DNA from: Misgurnus anguillicaudatus
Lineage: Eukaryota; Chordata; Actinopteri; Cypriniformes; Cobitidae
Reading direction: 5' to 3'
Length of the DNA stretch: 64,000 nucleotides
Assembly (NCBI RefSeq): GCF_027580225.2
Contig: NC_073357.2
Location: forward strand, 42,556,001-42,620,000
A program made the translations under genes and the position numbers. Position 1 is the first letter of the stretch; each line of letters starts with the position of its first letter. Below, one piece after another: positions 11,491-23,653 of the stretch. Below the pieces are notes generated by a model that was not told the origin of the DNA, ran no database searches, and saw nothing but the letters and a program-made list of their open reading frames with translations.

Positions 11491-12580
11491 TTAAAGGAAT
11501 ATTCCATTTTCCTAAAAGAAAAATCCAGATAATGTACTCACCACCATGTCATCCAAAATGTTGATGTTTTTCTTTGTTCAGTCGATAGGAAATTATGTTT
11601 TTTAAGGAAAACATTCCAGGATTTTTCTCATTTTAATGGACTTTAATAGAGCCCAACATTTAATACTTAACTCAACACTTAACTGTTTTTTTCAACGGAG
11701 TTTCAAAGGACTATAAACGAATCCAAACGAGGCATAAGGGTCTTATCTAGCGAAACAATTGTCATTTTTGACAAGAAAAATAAAAAATATGCACTTTTAA
11801 AGCACAACTTCTCGTCTAGATCCGGCCTTAATGCGCTAGCGTGACCCTACGCAATACATCATGACGTCAAGAGGTCACAGAGGACGAACGCGAAACTACA
11901 CCCCAGTGTTTACAAGTGTTGAGAAAGAGGACCGTTCCGACGTTGTTGTATGTCGAATGATACTAATTAATGTCTTTGTGTCAGTTTATTGTTTACAATG
12001 GTCCACAAATTCGTGTTTTATATATGTAACGTGACCTCCCTACGTCACTACACATTTACGTTAGGTCGCGCTGGACCGAATCTAGACGAAAAGTTGTTTT
12101 TCTTGTCAAAAATGAGAATCATTTCGCTAGATAATACCCTAATGCCTCGTTTGGAATTGTTTATAATCCTTTGAAACTCTGAAAAAACAGTTACGTGTTA
12201 GTGTTAAATTTCCACGATGTTTGAAAAACGCTTTGGAAAAGGAGACGGGCCGACTACCAAAACAAACTTATAGCCAATCAAATCAAATGCCGGGTTGCGT
12301 ATGTGTGGGGCGGGTCTATCAACAGAAGGTCCAGATTCTATAGGGGCGTGTTTGTTTAGGTGATTTCAAATATCAACATTGGCTTTCAAACATCATGGAC
12401 TCCGCCTTTAAGTGTTGGTGTCCATTAAAGTCCATTAAAATGAGAAAAATCCTGCAATGTTTTCCTCAAAAAACATACTTTCTTCTGGACTGAACAAAGA
12501 AAGACATCAACATTTTGGATGACATGGTGGTGAGTAAATTATCTGGGTTTTTCTTTTAAGAAAATTGAATATTCCTTTAA
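11491..12580. mobile_element. Fold-back element AAAGGAATATTCC family, complete copy with nested MITE
   Basis: Ends TTAAAGGAATATTCC and GAATATTCCTTTAA; both arms carry the ATGTCATCCAAAATGTTGATG block. The core includes ATGACGTCAAGAGGTCACAG. The right arm is split by a MITE at 12205-12411. Confidence 0.8.
12205..12411. mobile_element. Nested MITE (about 205 bp)
   Basis: Interrupts the right arm of the surrounding fold-back and matches, in reverse orientation, the free-standing copy at 42211-42452. Shared blocks are GATGTTTGAAAAAC, GGGGCGGGTCTATCA and GGTGATTTCAAATATCA. Confidence 0.72.
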
Positions 12581-13033
12581 CAGTTCAAATTCTTAACCAC
12601 TGAGCTGCATCCACACCGTCAGCAGCTAGAGATTGATGCAATCTCGATTACAGTGGAAGCTTGTTGATTTCCGGTGACACAAGCGATCATTTGCAACAGG
12701 AAGTGCGTGTGTCCAGCTATGCAAGTTACAAAGTTAAAAAAAAAGTTCAACTTTATGCAAAGGATGAGTGACTTTAGGGAGCGGATACCTGCGAGTAAAG
12801 AAGTAGAGAGTTCATGTCATCCGTCTTTGGTCAGTTACTGAGACAAAGGTTACTCATTTATTCATTATTGTTACAAAGACAACCAGAATTAGAAACGCCT
12901 CCCGGTGACCTTTTTCGACAGTGTGCATGCAGCTTTAGTTTATCACCACCCTGTATGGCATGATACAGAAATTGCTACAGCATTTGATTGTTAATAAAAA
13001 AGTTAGAAACAAATATTAATAATATTAATATCA

Positions 13034-13092
13034 GGCTTGTGCACAATTCAGAATTGAATTGAGAATGACTCCTGAATTCCAATTAAATTCTT
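13034..13092. repeat. Truncated copy of the AATTC-rich fold-back end
   Basis: Repeats the first 60 bases of the element at 1331 with few changes, then similarity stops abruptly. Confidence 0.65.
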
Positions 13093-14410
13093 ATTCAGTT
13101 TAAAACATCGCCTGCAGGTGGCAGTCAATATAGACCAGTCAACAGATAAAACGACACACATGAAACCTCATCTCTTTACACGCGCATGTTACCATAGTTA
13201 CAAACAAACAATCCCGACACTTCAAGTCTACCTTACCGATGAAACAGCAGTCTGCTGCCGTCATCCATCAGAAAATAAAAGAATACCAAAATATAATTTC
13301 TGTTTCTGTTACATGTGAGGCTGACCTTTATTTAGGTACATTAAACAATAATGAAAGTCTCCAACATTTTTCAAACTTAATCTTTGAGCAGTCATCTTCT
13401 ATAAACCAGGGCATACTAATAAAGGCAATACACACACTGCAGATGATTAGTGATGTTTCTCTCAATAACTCAACAGTGTCATCATCATGGCCTCCACAAA
13501 TTCCTGTCAGAGGTCAGGGATGGTCATACTGCCATTTTGACATGACTGACTGGGTGAATTACCAGCAGAGTATACAGGCTTGGCTACAGTAAGTTAATGT
13601 GATATTTTCCTGTTTAAATAGCATTGCTGAGAAGTGAGAGTTTCGACAGAACCACAGTCATGACTGTTTCACACGCATGTGTGTCCATAATATTGGCAGG
13701 AGTGCTAATATCCTAAGAGGGATCACTGACACCCGCACACATTTTTTATTGATGGGAATTATACTTTATTATAGACCTGGATCTGATCGCTGGTCACGTG
13801 ACTCTGCCAGTCTGGGGTTTTCCCAGCCGTTACACAGACCAAATGGCTGACATTGCCAGGCTGTTGCTCAATCACTGATTCGGAATCGTGCCACTTGATT
13901 CAAAATGATCATGGCAACTGTAAACAAGACAGAAAACGGAATGTCTGAACTCATAATCCTGTATTGTAATAGGTTTTATTAAGGCGTAAAGGCTGTACCC
14001 TCATGATACATTTGCAATACTTTGAAAATGACAATGTTACAGCCCTTGGCATGTTTATACCATAGCAGGATATTTATGAAGAGTATGGAAAGAGTCTATA
14101 TATGTATTACAGTAAGATTGATATCTAACACCAGCACTTTCCAGAAATTATTTAAAGCCATCTCACCATCCAGTATTCTCTTTATGTATGACTTCCTCCC
14201 GCCGCACAATTTTTCTTTTTAATGAAAATGTTATTGTTTTAGAATTTAAAACATAGGTTAAAAGTCACAAATCAGTTGAATTATATACAAATCCTGCAAA
14301 GTCATATTAATAGACTGATAATATTTTATATAAGAGCAATTCCAGCGTTGTGAGTGTGACATTTGCAGTCAAAACTTGAAATATAAATTCCCAGAGCACT
14401 TGACCCAATG

Positions 14411-14575
14411 CAGGGTTGTTTTAACCCAACTGCTAGGTTACTATAACCCATGGTTGAGTAACAACAACCCAACATTAGGTCATTTTTAACTCAGCATAGG
14501 GCAATTTCAACCCAGCACGTGATTTGTCCAATATTTACCATTATGGGTTAAAAATAACCCAGCCATTTTTAGAGT
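14411..14575. repeat. Degenerate GGGTTA/TAACCC minisatellite-like repeat
   Basis: At least six irregularly spaced copies of AACCCA or GGGTTA, e.g. GGGTTGTTTTAACCCAACTG, ending GGGTTAAAAATAACCCAGCC. Confidence 0.55.
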
Positions 14576-14795
14576 GAGAATGCATTTATTACCAATATAT
14601 TGAACCATCTGTTTATATTTTCTTAAACCCTTGATGATAGTGTAGATATCAGCAAAATATAATGTTTTCTATTTTAGATGAGAGGAAGGTATGCATGCTA
14701 TATGGATGTTGACAAAGTTTTTGTGAATGAAAAATTATTTGAATTAAAAGGCACAAACCAGAAGCAGTACTAAAAAATGAAGATGTGATGATTCT

Positions 14796-14825
14796 TCAAA
14801 ATAATAATAATAATAATAATAATAT
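14796..14825. repeat. (AAT)n microsatellite
   Basis: About eight uninterrupted AAT/TAA units. Confidence 0.8.
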
Positions 14826-15313
14826 TTGTTTTAATTTAATTACTGTATGCGCATTTATGAGGAAGAAACAACGCTGTGGATGTGAAATTTTTCCATTATG
14901 GACGTGACAATTCAAAAAATTAAGCTTACTTAACTGAAAAAATGCTTTAAAACCTTCAGAAGAGATTTTGCGTGAGCTTTTAAACCTGTAACAAATATTG
15001 ACATCTGAGATATCAGTATGGTTAAAAACTATGTTAAGTTTGACAATTGCCCGTAATGCTTTAACCGTTGAATATTCGAAGAGAAATACTGAGCCATTGA
15101 TGGGAAGAACAAAGTGGCCACCATGTCTGTTTTCTGTCTTTTATAAAGCAGACCACTTGAACATGCCATCACTTTAACCTTTCACCTAAAGAACAACACT
15201 CAAATGTGTCAGAATCATCAGTCCATAACTTGCACGGCTCACTTGTCTGTAACACTTTGTGCTCACAATCTTGATCTCTAATTCATCCTTTAGTTTTGAT
15301 GTACTAAAGGTCA

Positions 15314-15546
15314 TTAACCTCCTAAGACCCGAGCTTTGGTTTGTCTTCTTTCAGATTTCTTCCAGCTATTTTATGGTTAGGAAGAACTAATAAATATAAT
15401 AACCAAATATTTTTCTTTGAACATGAAGCAGTGTAATTGTCCATTTTTGTGAACAACAGGTTACAGTTACACAGAATTTAGTATTATGGTGCAAACAATT
15501 AAAAATGTGATGTCCACGTATATGTGGACATCCAGGTCTTAGGTTA
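15314..15546. mobile_element. 233-bp element with TTAACCTCCTAAGACC ends
   Basis: Left end TTAACCTCCTAAGACC and right end GGTCTTAGGTTAA. Near the right end is a perfect hairpin ATGTCCACGTATATGTGGACAT (two 11-base halves, 15508-15530). No ORF. Confidence 0.6.
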
Positions 15547-15957
15547 ATATTTATATTATTATTGTTATTATATAACTATTCAACTAATTTCATTGTGGAT
15601 CAGTGGAAGTAATAATAGTACAACTAGCGAAATGAGCCGTATTCAGGGTTGCCGGATTTGCATAACAAAACCAGGCACCAGCCCAATAAAAACACCAAAA
15701 CTCAACATATCATCACTGTCCTTTCGAAAGCTTGCATGTCCAAATTCACTTTTTTTGATTACACACTGTGTTGTCTAAGTTTACAAGCACTTTTAATACC
15801 TTTATTGATGGAATATTTGCAAAACCCACTAACAAACATAAAGAGTGTCTAATAGACCGCTTCACGGTTCACGTCACAGGCGGTTTCCACTGCGCATGTC
15901 AGGGTCAGAAAAGCCATTACAGCAGATTGAGTTGCGTATTATTCGGTATCGTCAAAA

Positions 15958-16142
15958 ATGCCTACTTACGTTGTGGGCTGTGAAAATCGCACCAGGTCTT
16001 CCATTATGTTTTCACGATTCATGCAGAATCTCAAAAACAAAAAAATACAACAATTGCGGCTGCAAGCAATGAACGTGCAGACTGGAACAATGCAAATATC
16101 AAAGAGGCTTGCGTTTGTAGCGCTCACTTCATTTGAGGTAAG
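15958..16142 (+). pseudogene. Relic of a THAP-domain exon (transposon-derived)
   Basis: Starts MPTYVVGCENRTRSS, then FSRFMQNLKNKK; after a one-base shift near 16066 it reads NERADWNNANIKEACVCSAH. This is the order of a THAP zinc finger: Met-Pro start, Cys, FxRF, an ADWN block and a final CSAHF. The first zinc cysteine is missing, the core Trp after KK is replaced, and a TGA follows AHFI. GTAAGT at 16138 looks like an old donor. THAP domains head P-element/THAP9-like transposases, so this is probably a dead transposon exon; family assignment is inference. Confidence 0.5.
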
Positions 16143-19100
16143 TCATCATTTTTCAGCCCTGTAAGATTAAATTATAAAGCCTGGATGGTATGAACAGTTT
16201 GACCCCATGCTGCGCGCGCACCCGATAGTCATTCAATTGTTTACAAACCTTGAAGGGGTCTATAATAATGAGTTATGACAAAAAAAATGAAATTCACAAA
16301 ATATGGAAATAACAAGATATCAGAAGGACAGCGATGATATGCCATTTTCATACCTAAAATGCATATTTTACAGTCACTGATATACCTTACACAATTTCTT
16401 CTCTAAAAATTACAATGGTAATCATAGTTTTTCTACACTAAACAAGCACATTTTGCAAATTTATTTTTCAGAGATGATAGACAATCAATCGTCATGACAA
16501 GTTTATCTTACTACAATAGTTTTTGTAATTTTTTTGCTTCCTTAAATTTTTAACTACAATCAAATCGGCTGTACAAGTAATTTTAATTTATTACCTTGAC
16601 TAGCAATGAGTTGCTGTAGTTTATAAAAAAAAGAGTTAAAACTACTCAACTTACTTTGATGTGTTAAAGTAAAAAAAGTAATGACTTATTAAACACACCA
16701 TATTTTACAGTGTATTTTATATATATATATAAATTATGTACAGGTTTTACCTTATGTTATGTTAGTTCATTTTACTGAGTGCAATTAAACAGCCTTTAAT
16801 GGTAAAAACCGAATACATCTAAATTTGCTGGATACAGGGCTGATTTCCTAATTTAGTGTAAATAAAACCCACACTTGTCACTCTCATCTTTACACTACAT
16901 GCTGGGCACTCTTTATTTGAGGAACTCCACAGCAGGAATCCATTAGTACAGTAGCATTTCTTCCTGGAAGTCCTCCAGCATAAAAACAGACGTTGTCTGC
17001 TGTGTCACTCACCCTTCACTAAGCACTATCTCCCAAACCCCCCACCACACTCAGGCCACGGGGGTCAGTCATGCAACCATCAGAAGTTTCCATCAGAAGA
17101 CCGGTCAGTTAAAAAATAGCCCTCAGTGCCTTTTATAAATCAAAGCAACCCTATAAAAAGCACTCCTGGTTGGGGGCGATGGTGGCGCAGCCCTATCTTT
17201 AGCTTTATTTATGCATGGTGTTGACAGTAGCACTTGTATGCTTTCCAGTCACCATGCAATAGGTCACGTGTCTGCCAGGGCTTTGCTGCTGGAAAGCACC
17301 ACCTTGAGTGAAAAGCCTTTGTGCATGTGTTTTGCCAACGGTAATAACTGGAAGTGCACCATTTTTAACTTAACGACAGTCAGCTGCCCAAATTCTTTCC
17401 GTTCAATTACTGCTGCATTTGAAAAAATGCGGTACCACTTTACAGTAAGGTTTCATTTGTTAAGTACATTCGTTAACATGAAATAACAATAATCAACAAT
17501 AAACAATGCATTTATTAATTTCATATAGTCACATTAATATAACTAACTGTGATTGGAAAGACAATGCCTAAAAATAAATCTTAATAGACAGTTGTATATC
17601 GAAGAAAGAGGAAGCTCTAATTAAAAGAAAATAATAAAATAAATATTATTGCATTTTTAAATATTGAAAAGAATAATATATATGTATTTTGTTTGCCAAA
17701 TATGGTATTATTTACTAATTAATTACAAATGAGAATTTTTTTCAAAAGCTCTTTCATTTGTAAGTCACTGTGGATTAAAGCATCTGCTAAAAGGTAAATG
17801 TAAATGCAAATTAAGTGACAATGATTCTTGCCACTTTCGATACCACTCACGTGGAACGTGCTTGATAAACTGGGCACCATATTGTCACCTGTTCATCTGG
17901 CTGCTATAAGCTAACGTGACGCAGGAATATCTGCTGCTTTCCACCAGGTTAAATCAACAGGGCAGACTTGGGTTACTGGCTGTTATACTGGTTTTCAGCG
18001 CCACTGTTTCCATGGCAACGACTGAAATACATAGGTGACTTGAGGTAGACAGTCTGCAGCAGACTAAAGGGTGGTCAGTCAAAGATATTCTAGAGGATTA
18101 TTTGATATGTGATTTTGAAAGCTGATGCACTAATCTAAAGAGAATAGACAGAGAGGTTCAGTGCAGGTTGAAGAGCAATTGCTTTTATCATTCAATGACC
18201 CTTCAGCTGACTAAAACAGCCACTTGATGCAAATTTTATATGTCTTTCCTCTCACACGAATACATGAGATATTATTCCAAGTGGAACATTTTCAAAACAA
18301 ATGTACTTACTAAAACAAATTTTAATGAACTGTTGGTCAATATCAGTAAAAAAATAAACATTTGTAATTTGCAGTATAAAACACAACACAACTTTTTCTG
18401 TCTGTTTCTAAAGTACTAAATTACCATCAAAATGGGATTAAAAAAAAAACAAAAAAACAAAAAAAAAACCCACATATAATGAATTCCCATAACACTGTTG
18501 CCAGTTTATCTCACAAGGTATCACAATTACTGTAAATTGGTGGGCACAATTTACAGTATGCAATGCCAATGGTGAGCAACTGCAGTTTGCCAACACACAG
18601 TAGATAAGGAAATACTTAAGGAATAAATTATCGGCTTTGTGTACAATTGGCCCGTCAAAGAGGTTGTGAGGTCTGTGAGAGACGCAGGCATGGGCTTCAA
18701 TATACAGATGGAAGAAGGGATGAATTGAGGGCAGGGAACTATAACGTCAAAAAAGTCTGTGTCATCATGTATTCATGAATATTACCTGACGTCACATCTC
18801 AAACTTGTCATCTCAAACTCACATTGCCATTTTGAGTACCTGAAGTGGTGGCAAAAGAACTAGAAGCTATGCCTTTAATATGTTGAGTCGCTATTTTTAC
18901 AACACTAGAAGGGCTTGACACAACATGATACTTTGCTCGAAGTATCACCTGTATCTCTACACGTGAACTCGAGCATTGAGAACATTGTTTGTGCACACAG
19001 AGCTCACCAAAAAGAAGGTCTTGAACAACTGACCTTGGCTGTCTTGGTGTCCGCTAACCGCCATCTACATCAGTCAAGATGTATCGATCTCCGAATGTGC

Positions 19101-19250
19101 CGTAAGGAGGGAGGAGAGTAAAGATGGATAGCTCCTAAAGCATAGTTCCATATCAATGCACGGATAATTCGTTGTTTTGTCGCAAGTGAAAAACAATATT
19201 GACCTCCAGTTGAAAAATAAAATTCATTCATTCGCATTCGGAGATCGATT
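16143..19250. other. Intergenic, scattered repeat fragments
   Basis: AT-rich, with a short TA run near 16720, a poly-A-rich patch at 18437-18470 and the repeat at 17430. No gene recognised. Confidence 0.45.
17430..17530. repeat. Dispersed repeat CCACTTTACAGTAAGG type
   Basis: Shares ACTTTAYARTAAGGTT and TTTGTTAA...GTTAACAT with the copy at 58979-59220. Confidence 0.45.
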
Positions 19251-19252
19251 CT

Positions 19253-19447
19253 TTATGTCTGGCAAAGATGGCGAGAGGACACCAAAACAGCGTTGTAAAA
19301 ATAGAGGTAGTCTTTGGCAGCGGACAGAGGCTTGAAGAACGCATCAGGAATCAAGTAGGGATCACACTCTAATAACAATGATATTTTTTGAAAGTAGCGT
19401 TTCTTTTCATGACAGTCAAGGTGCGAAATGTTGTCTTTAGTAGCCAT
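19253..19447 (-). pseudogene. N-terminal relic of a repeat-associated teleost gene
   Basis: A 64-codon frame starting MATKDNISHLDCHEKKRYFQ and continuing LLLECDPYLIPDAFF. It resembles the start of a large family of multicopy uncharacterised teleost proteins, some with SWIM or YqaJ-like domains, that I recall only loosely. The frame ends just after VSSRHL, and the rest of the protein is not seen nearby. Part of the region (19225-19290) is mirrored at 19045-19105. Could be a chance ORF, but the composition is protein-like. Confidence 0.35.
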
Positions 19448-20157
19448 TTACTGTATTTGTAAGAGTCATAGACAGTAAAAGATAAGAAATCCGTAAATCG
19501 TAGCATGCTAGCTGCTTGTTGTCGTACTCGGTAGGTACCTAAGATGGCGGCAGTAAGCTGGAAAAAGAGCGGATGACGTAAAAGGACGTAAGGATGAAAC
19601 AAGACCTTTATTCTTGAGTCGAAAACATTTATGGAATGAACATATACCACATATAACATGATGTAAGAACATACCACGGCATTAGGAAATTACTAAGCTA
19701 CAGGGATCCCAGCAATGGAGCTTCACTGCTCTCTACGTGGATGGGCAGCCCCCGTGTAGATTTGCTGAGATAAGAGTTGCTTGTCTCTAGAGTTTACAAG
19801 GAAAAGAGAAGGCAGGGCAGTGTTAACAGGAGATCTAAGCTAAGCAAGCTGAGCAGATGTCCCAGTGGCCTGTCTAAACGTTTAATGCAGCCATATCGGT
19901 GATGTTGTTCCTGGAAGAGCACAGGAAGATTAAAACCGCTGATAGTCCATTCAGAGTGGGAGACAATGCGAAACTCCATATTAGAGTTGGGCTCTTTGCC
20001 TGCTTGCTTGTAAAAGAAAGGACCAAAGGTGAAATGTTTAAAGGGAGAGCCTGATCAAATGGAAAAACTGAGTTCAAGGCCTTTACTTGTCACATATAGG
20101 AGCCGTAAAATTCAAGGCCTATACATGGATACCGTATACTGTTCACAATATACTGTA

Positions 20158-20278
20158 CACTGTCAGAAATAAAGGTACAAACACTGTCATTAGGAAGGTA
20201 CCTTTTAAAAACATCTTAATATGTAACATTTTGGAACAGATACGAATCTTTGAGGTACAGTACCATTGCAACCTTTAA
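20158..20278. repeat. GGTACC dispersed repeat, fragment
   Basis: ACTGTCAGAAATAAAGGTAC with a following GGTACCTTTTAAAAACAT; related to 8166-8310. Confidence 0.4.
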
Positions 20279-21004
20279 AGGAATAGTCTACTCATTTTCA
20301 AAATTAAAATATGTTATTACCTTAACTAAGAATTGTTGATACATCCCTCTATCATCTGTGTGCGTGCACGTAAGCGCTGGAGCGCGCTGCGACGCTTCGA
20401 TAGCATTTAGCTTAGCCCCATACATTCAATGGTACCATTTAGAGATAAAGTTAGAAGTGACCAAACACATCAACATTTTTCCTATTTAAGATGAGTAGTT
20501 ATACGAGCAAGTTTGGTGGTACAAAATAAAACGTAGCGCTTTTCTAAGCGGATTTAAAAGAGGAACTATATTTTATGGCGTAATAGCACTTTTGGGAGTA
20601 CTACGACTCGGCACAGTAACACCCTTCCTCTCCCATTATGAGAGGGAGAAGGGGAGCGGACTTTTCAGGCGAGTCGAAGTACTCCCAAAAGTGCTATTAA
20701 GCCATAAAATATAGTTCCTCTTTTAAATCCGCTTAGAAAAGCGCTACGTTTTATTTTGTACCACCAAACTTGCTCGTTTAACTACTCGTCTTAAATAGGA
20801 AAAACGTTGATGTGTTTGGTCACTTCTAACTTTATCTCTAAATGGTAGCATTGAATGAATGGGGCTAGGAAAATGCTATCGAAGCGTCGCAGCGCGCTCC
20901 AGCGCTTACGTGCACGCACACAGATGATAGAGGGATGTATCAACAATTCTTAGTTAAGGTAATAACATATTTTAATATTGAAAATGAGTAGACTATTCCT
21001 TTAA
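20272..21004. mobile_element. Near-perfect 730-bp palindrome (fold-back element)
   Basis: Arms of about 335 bp with ends TAAAGGAATAGTCTACTC and GAGTAGACTATTCCTTTA. The GC-rich block AAGCGCTGGAGCGCGCTGCG recurs as its complement near 20888. The loop (about 20615-20670) holds CTCTCCCATTATGAGAGGGAG. Few mismatches between arms suggest a recent insertion or arm correction. No ORF. Confidence 0.85.
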
Positions 21005-22494
21005 GCCAGTGGTGGCCGGTGACTTATTTTTTTGCCATGACTGGTGTGAGGAATGAAATATGAGTGGTGTTTTTTCCTTATAATGACTCATTATTTGATA
21101 GGATTGACAAAAAGTGTTACTTCCTATTTTTAATAGTATATACTGCCCAGTATCAATCTTTATAAAAGACTATTAAAATGTATGCAAAATAAGTGTTAAC
21201 CGGCAGCTTATATTACTGCTTCATGAATAACTTAAAAAGCCAAATAACACTCAGAGTGAATCAATGTAGTGTTGGCACATAATAGCCAAAAAGGAAAATA
21301 TCACAACGATAATGCGCTTGGCCCACATGCACGCTCGTGATCCACTACTGTATATCTCTAGTGGAGACTCAGACGGTGGGTGGCTCATGTGGGTGACTGC
21401 GCATATGACTGTAGTAAGCTTCTCTACCACTAGCAAGACTAGCATGAAAGGGCAGCGTACGTGGGTGGGTAAAACTGTTGCTTAGTGCAGTCTGTCAGAG
21501 TTTTCCATATTGTATGAAGTGAATTCAGTAAGACACATACTGATCTGAGGACACGGCTGTACTGAGCATTTCTGTCCTGTTTTATGTCACACCGTGAGAA
21601 CAACAGTTTAGCTGTACCGCTGTACTGTGAACCGATGCTTTTTGTCCGTCACTTTGTGAACATACCGTCAAAGGTGTGGATAAACGCAGTTATTTAAGTG
21701 CTGGTTAAGCCCAGCAGGATATCTTCAGCACAAAAGAGAATGACATAAAAAATATCATTTCATTCAAAAGGGGAAGAAAAAGAAAATCAATCTGACTTAA
21801 AAGTCCTAGAGTTGGGCTGTTTCTATGGCAACCATGACAATGCAGCGGATGTGCCCATGAAAAAAATCCAACCTCCTATTGAAAGTACAGAAAAGAGCAT
21901 AATTTCACTTTATTATAACATTTAAGATAACCCCTTGAGTAGGGCTATTCACTATGCAGTCTAAAAATGGTTTTAAAAGTATAATGCATCTCTACCATAC
22001 AATGAGGTTGTTGCAGTATGTTTGGGCAGTCCAATGCTCTCAAACATCATTGATTCGCTTCTTTCAGCCAAGCTATGAATCCTTTTCTTTACACGTGATC
22101 TTGACCTTTCTAAAAGAATCAGGCCAGTCACAACCACCACACTGTCAGTGATGCTTATCTCACCAGTGCTGGTGTTTATCATCAGCCTTAATAGAAAGAG
22201 ATGACGTTGTTTGATTTAACTAAAGTTGAATGTGACAGAAATAGACTTGATGAATAGAAATAGAGAAAGGTTTGGGTGGGTGCCATTGATGACCCTTTTG
22301 AGAGATGCACATCTCATAATCCACAAAGTTGGGGTCATATTTAATCAGAAGGTTTATAATTTTTACATTATAGCATTTTGGAAATCAAGCGACTTACTGT
22401 GCATCCAAGATATACAAGTTTGTGTTTTCTGGGATTCAAACCCATGACAGTGATGCTGCTAGTGCAATATTGTAAGACACAGAAACATAAGACA
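21005..22494. other. Intergenic, no gene
   Basis: Nothing recognised on either strand. Confidence 0.45.
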
Positions 22495-22496
22495 TA

Positions 22497-23651
22497 CACT
22501 CACCTAAAGGATTATTAGGAACACCTGTTCAATTTCTCATTAATGCAATTATCTAATCAACCAATCACATGGCAGTTGCTTCAATGTATTTAAGGGGTGG
22601 TCCTGGTCAAGACAATCTCCTGAACTCCAAACCGAATGTCAGAATGGGAAAGAAAGGTGATTTAAGCAACTTTGAGCGTGGCATGATTGTTGGTGCCAGA
22701 CGGGCCGGTCTGAGTATTTCACAATCTGCTCAGTTACTGGGATTTTCATGTACAACCATTTTCTAGGGTTTACAAAGAATGGTGTGAAAAGTGAAAAACA
22801 TCCAGTATGCGGCAGTCCTGTGGGGTCGAAAATGCCTTTTTGATGCTAGAGGAGAATGGCCCGACTGATTCAAGCTAATAGAAGAGCAACTTTGGCTGAA
22901 ATAAACACTCGTTACGACCGAGGTATGCAGCAAAGCATTTGTGAAGCCACAACATGCACAACCTTGAGGCGGATGGGCTACAACAGCAAAAGACCCCACC
23001 TGGTACCACTCATCTTCACTACAAATAGGAAAAAGAGGCTTGCACGAGCTCACCAAAATTGGACAGTTGATGACTGGAAAAATGTTGCCTGTTGAGACAT
23101 TCAGATGATAGAGTCAGAATTTGGAGTAAACAGAATGAGAACATGGATCCATCATGCCTTGTTACCACTGAGCAGGCTGGTGGTGGTGGTGGTGTAATGT
23201 TTTGGTGTGTGGGATGTTTTCTTGGCACACTTTAGGCCCCTTAGTGCCAATTGGGCATCGTTTAAATGCCATGGCCTACATGAGCATTGTTTCATTCTCT
23301 GATGGCTACTTCCAGCAGGATATGCACCATGTCACAAAGCTCGAATCATTTCAAATTATTTTCTTGAACATGACAATGAGTTCACTGTACTAAAATGGCC
23401 CCCACAGTCACCAGATCTCAACCCAATAGAGCATCTTTGGGATGTAGTGGAACGGGAGCTTCGTGCCCTGGATGAGCATCCCACAAATCTCCATCAACAG
23501 CAAGATGCTATCCTATCAATATGGGCCAACATTTCTAAAGAATGCTTTCAGCACCTTGTTAAATGCCACATAGAATTAAGGCAGTTCTGAAGGCAAAAGG
23601 GGGTCAAACACAGTATTAGTATGGTGTTCCTGATAATCCTTTAGGTGAGTG
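22497..23651 (+). mobile_element. Tc1/mariner-type transposon, decayed
   Basis: Inverted ends CACTCACCTAAAGGAT and its complement, bordered by TA at 22495-22496 and 23652-23653. Length 1155 bp. Internal transposase is broken (next entry). Confidence 0.92.
22647..23590 (+). pseudogene. Broken Tc1-type DDE transposase
   Basis: The N-terminal helix-turn-helix region is readable as KKGDLSNFERGMIVGARRAG with ISQSAQLLGFSCTTI, then a one-base insertion gives a stop at 22764. The middle piece is MARLIQANRRATLAEINTRY through LARAHQNWTVDDWKNVAC and a stop. The C-terminal pieces are FSWHTLGPLVPIGHRLNAMA, GYFQQD and WPPQSPDLNPIEHLWDVVER. The QQD and PIEHLW acidic residues of the DD34E triad are visible but in different frames. 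Not functional. Confidence 0.92.
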
Positions 23652-23653
23652 TA

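Larger units (their letters stand above)
12581..15313. other. Intergenic, no supported gene
   Basis: Holds the repeat fragments at 13034 and 14411 and an AAT microsatellite. A 117-codon frame at 13239-13592 (+) has no recognised domain and is not called. Confidence 0.45.

Noticed and set aside
4197..12580. Core inversion between the two AAAGGAATA fold-back copies
   Set aside because: Because the arms are inverted repeats, insertion in opposite orientation gives the same picture, so no inversion event is needed.
13239..13592. 117-codon + strand frame ending QSIQAWLQ
   Set aside because: No recognised domain, no partner exon, and overlaps another frame of similar quality; probably chance or a transcribed repeat.
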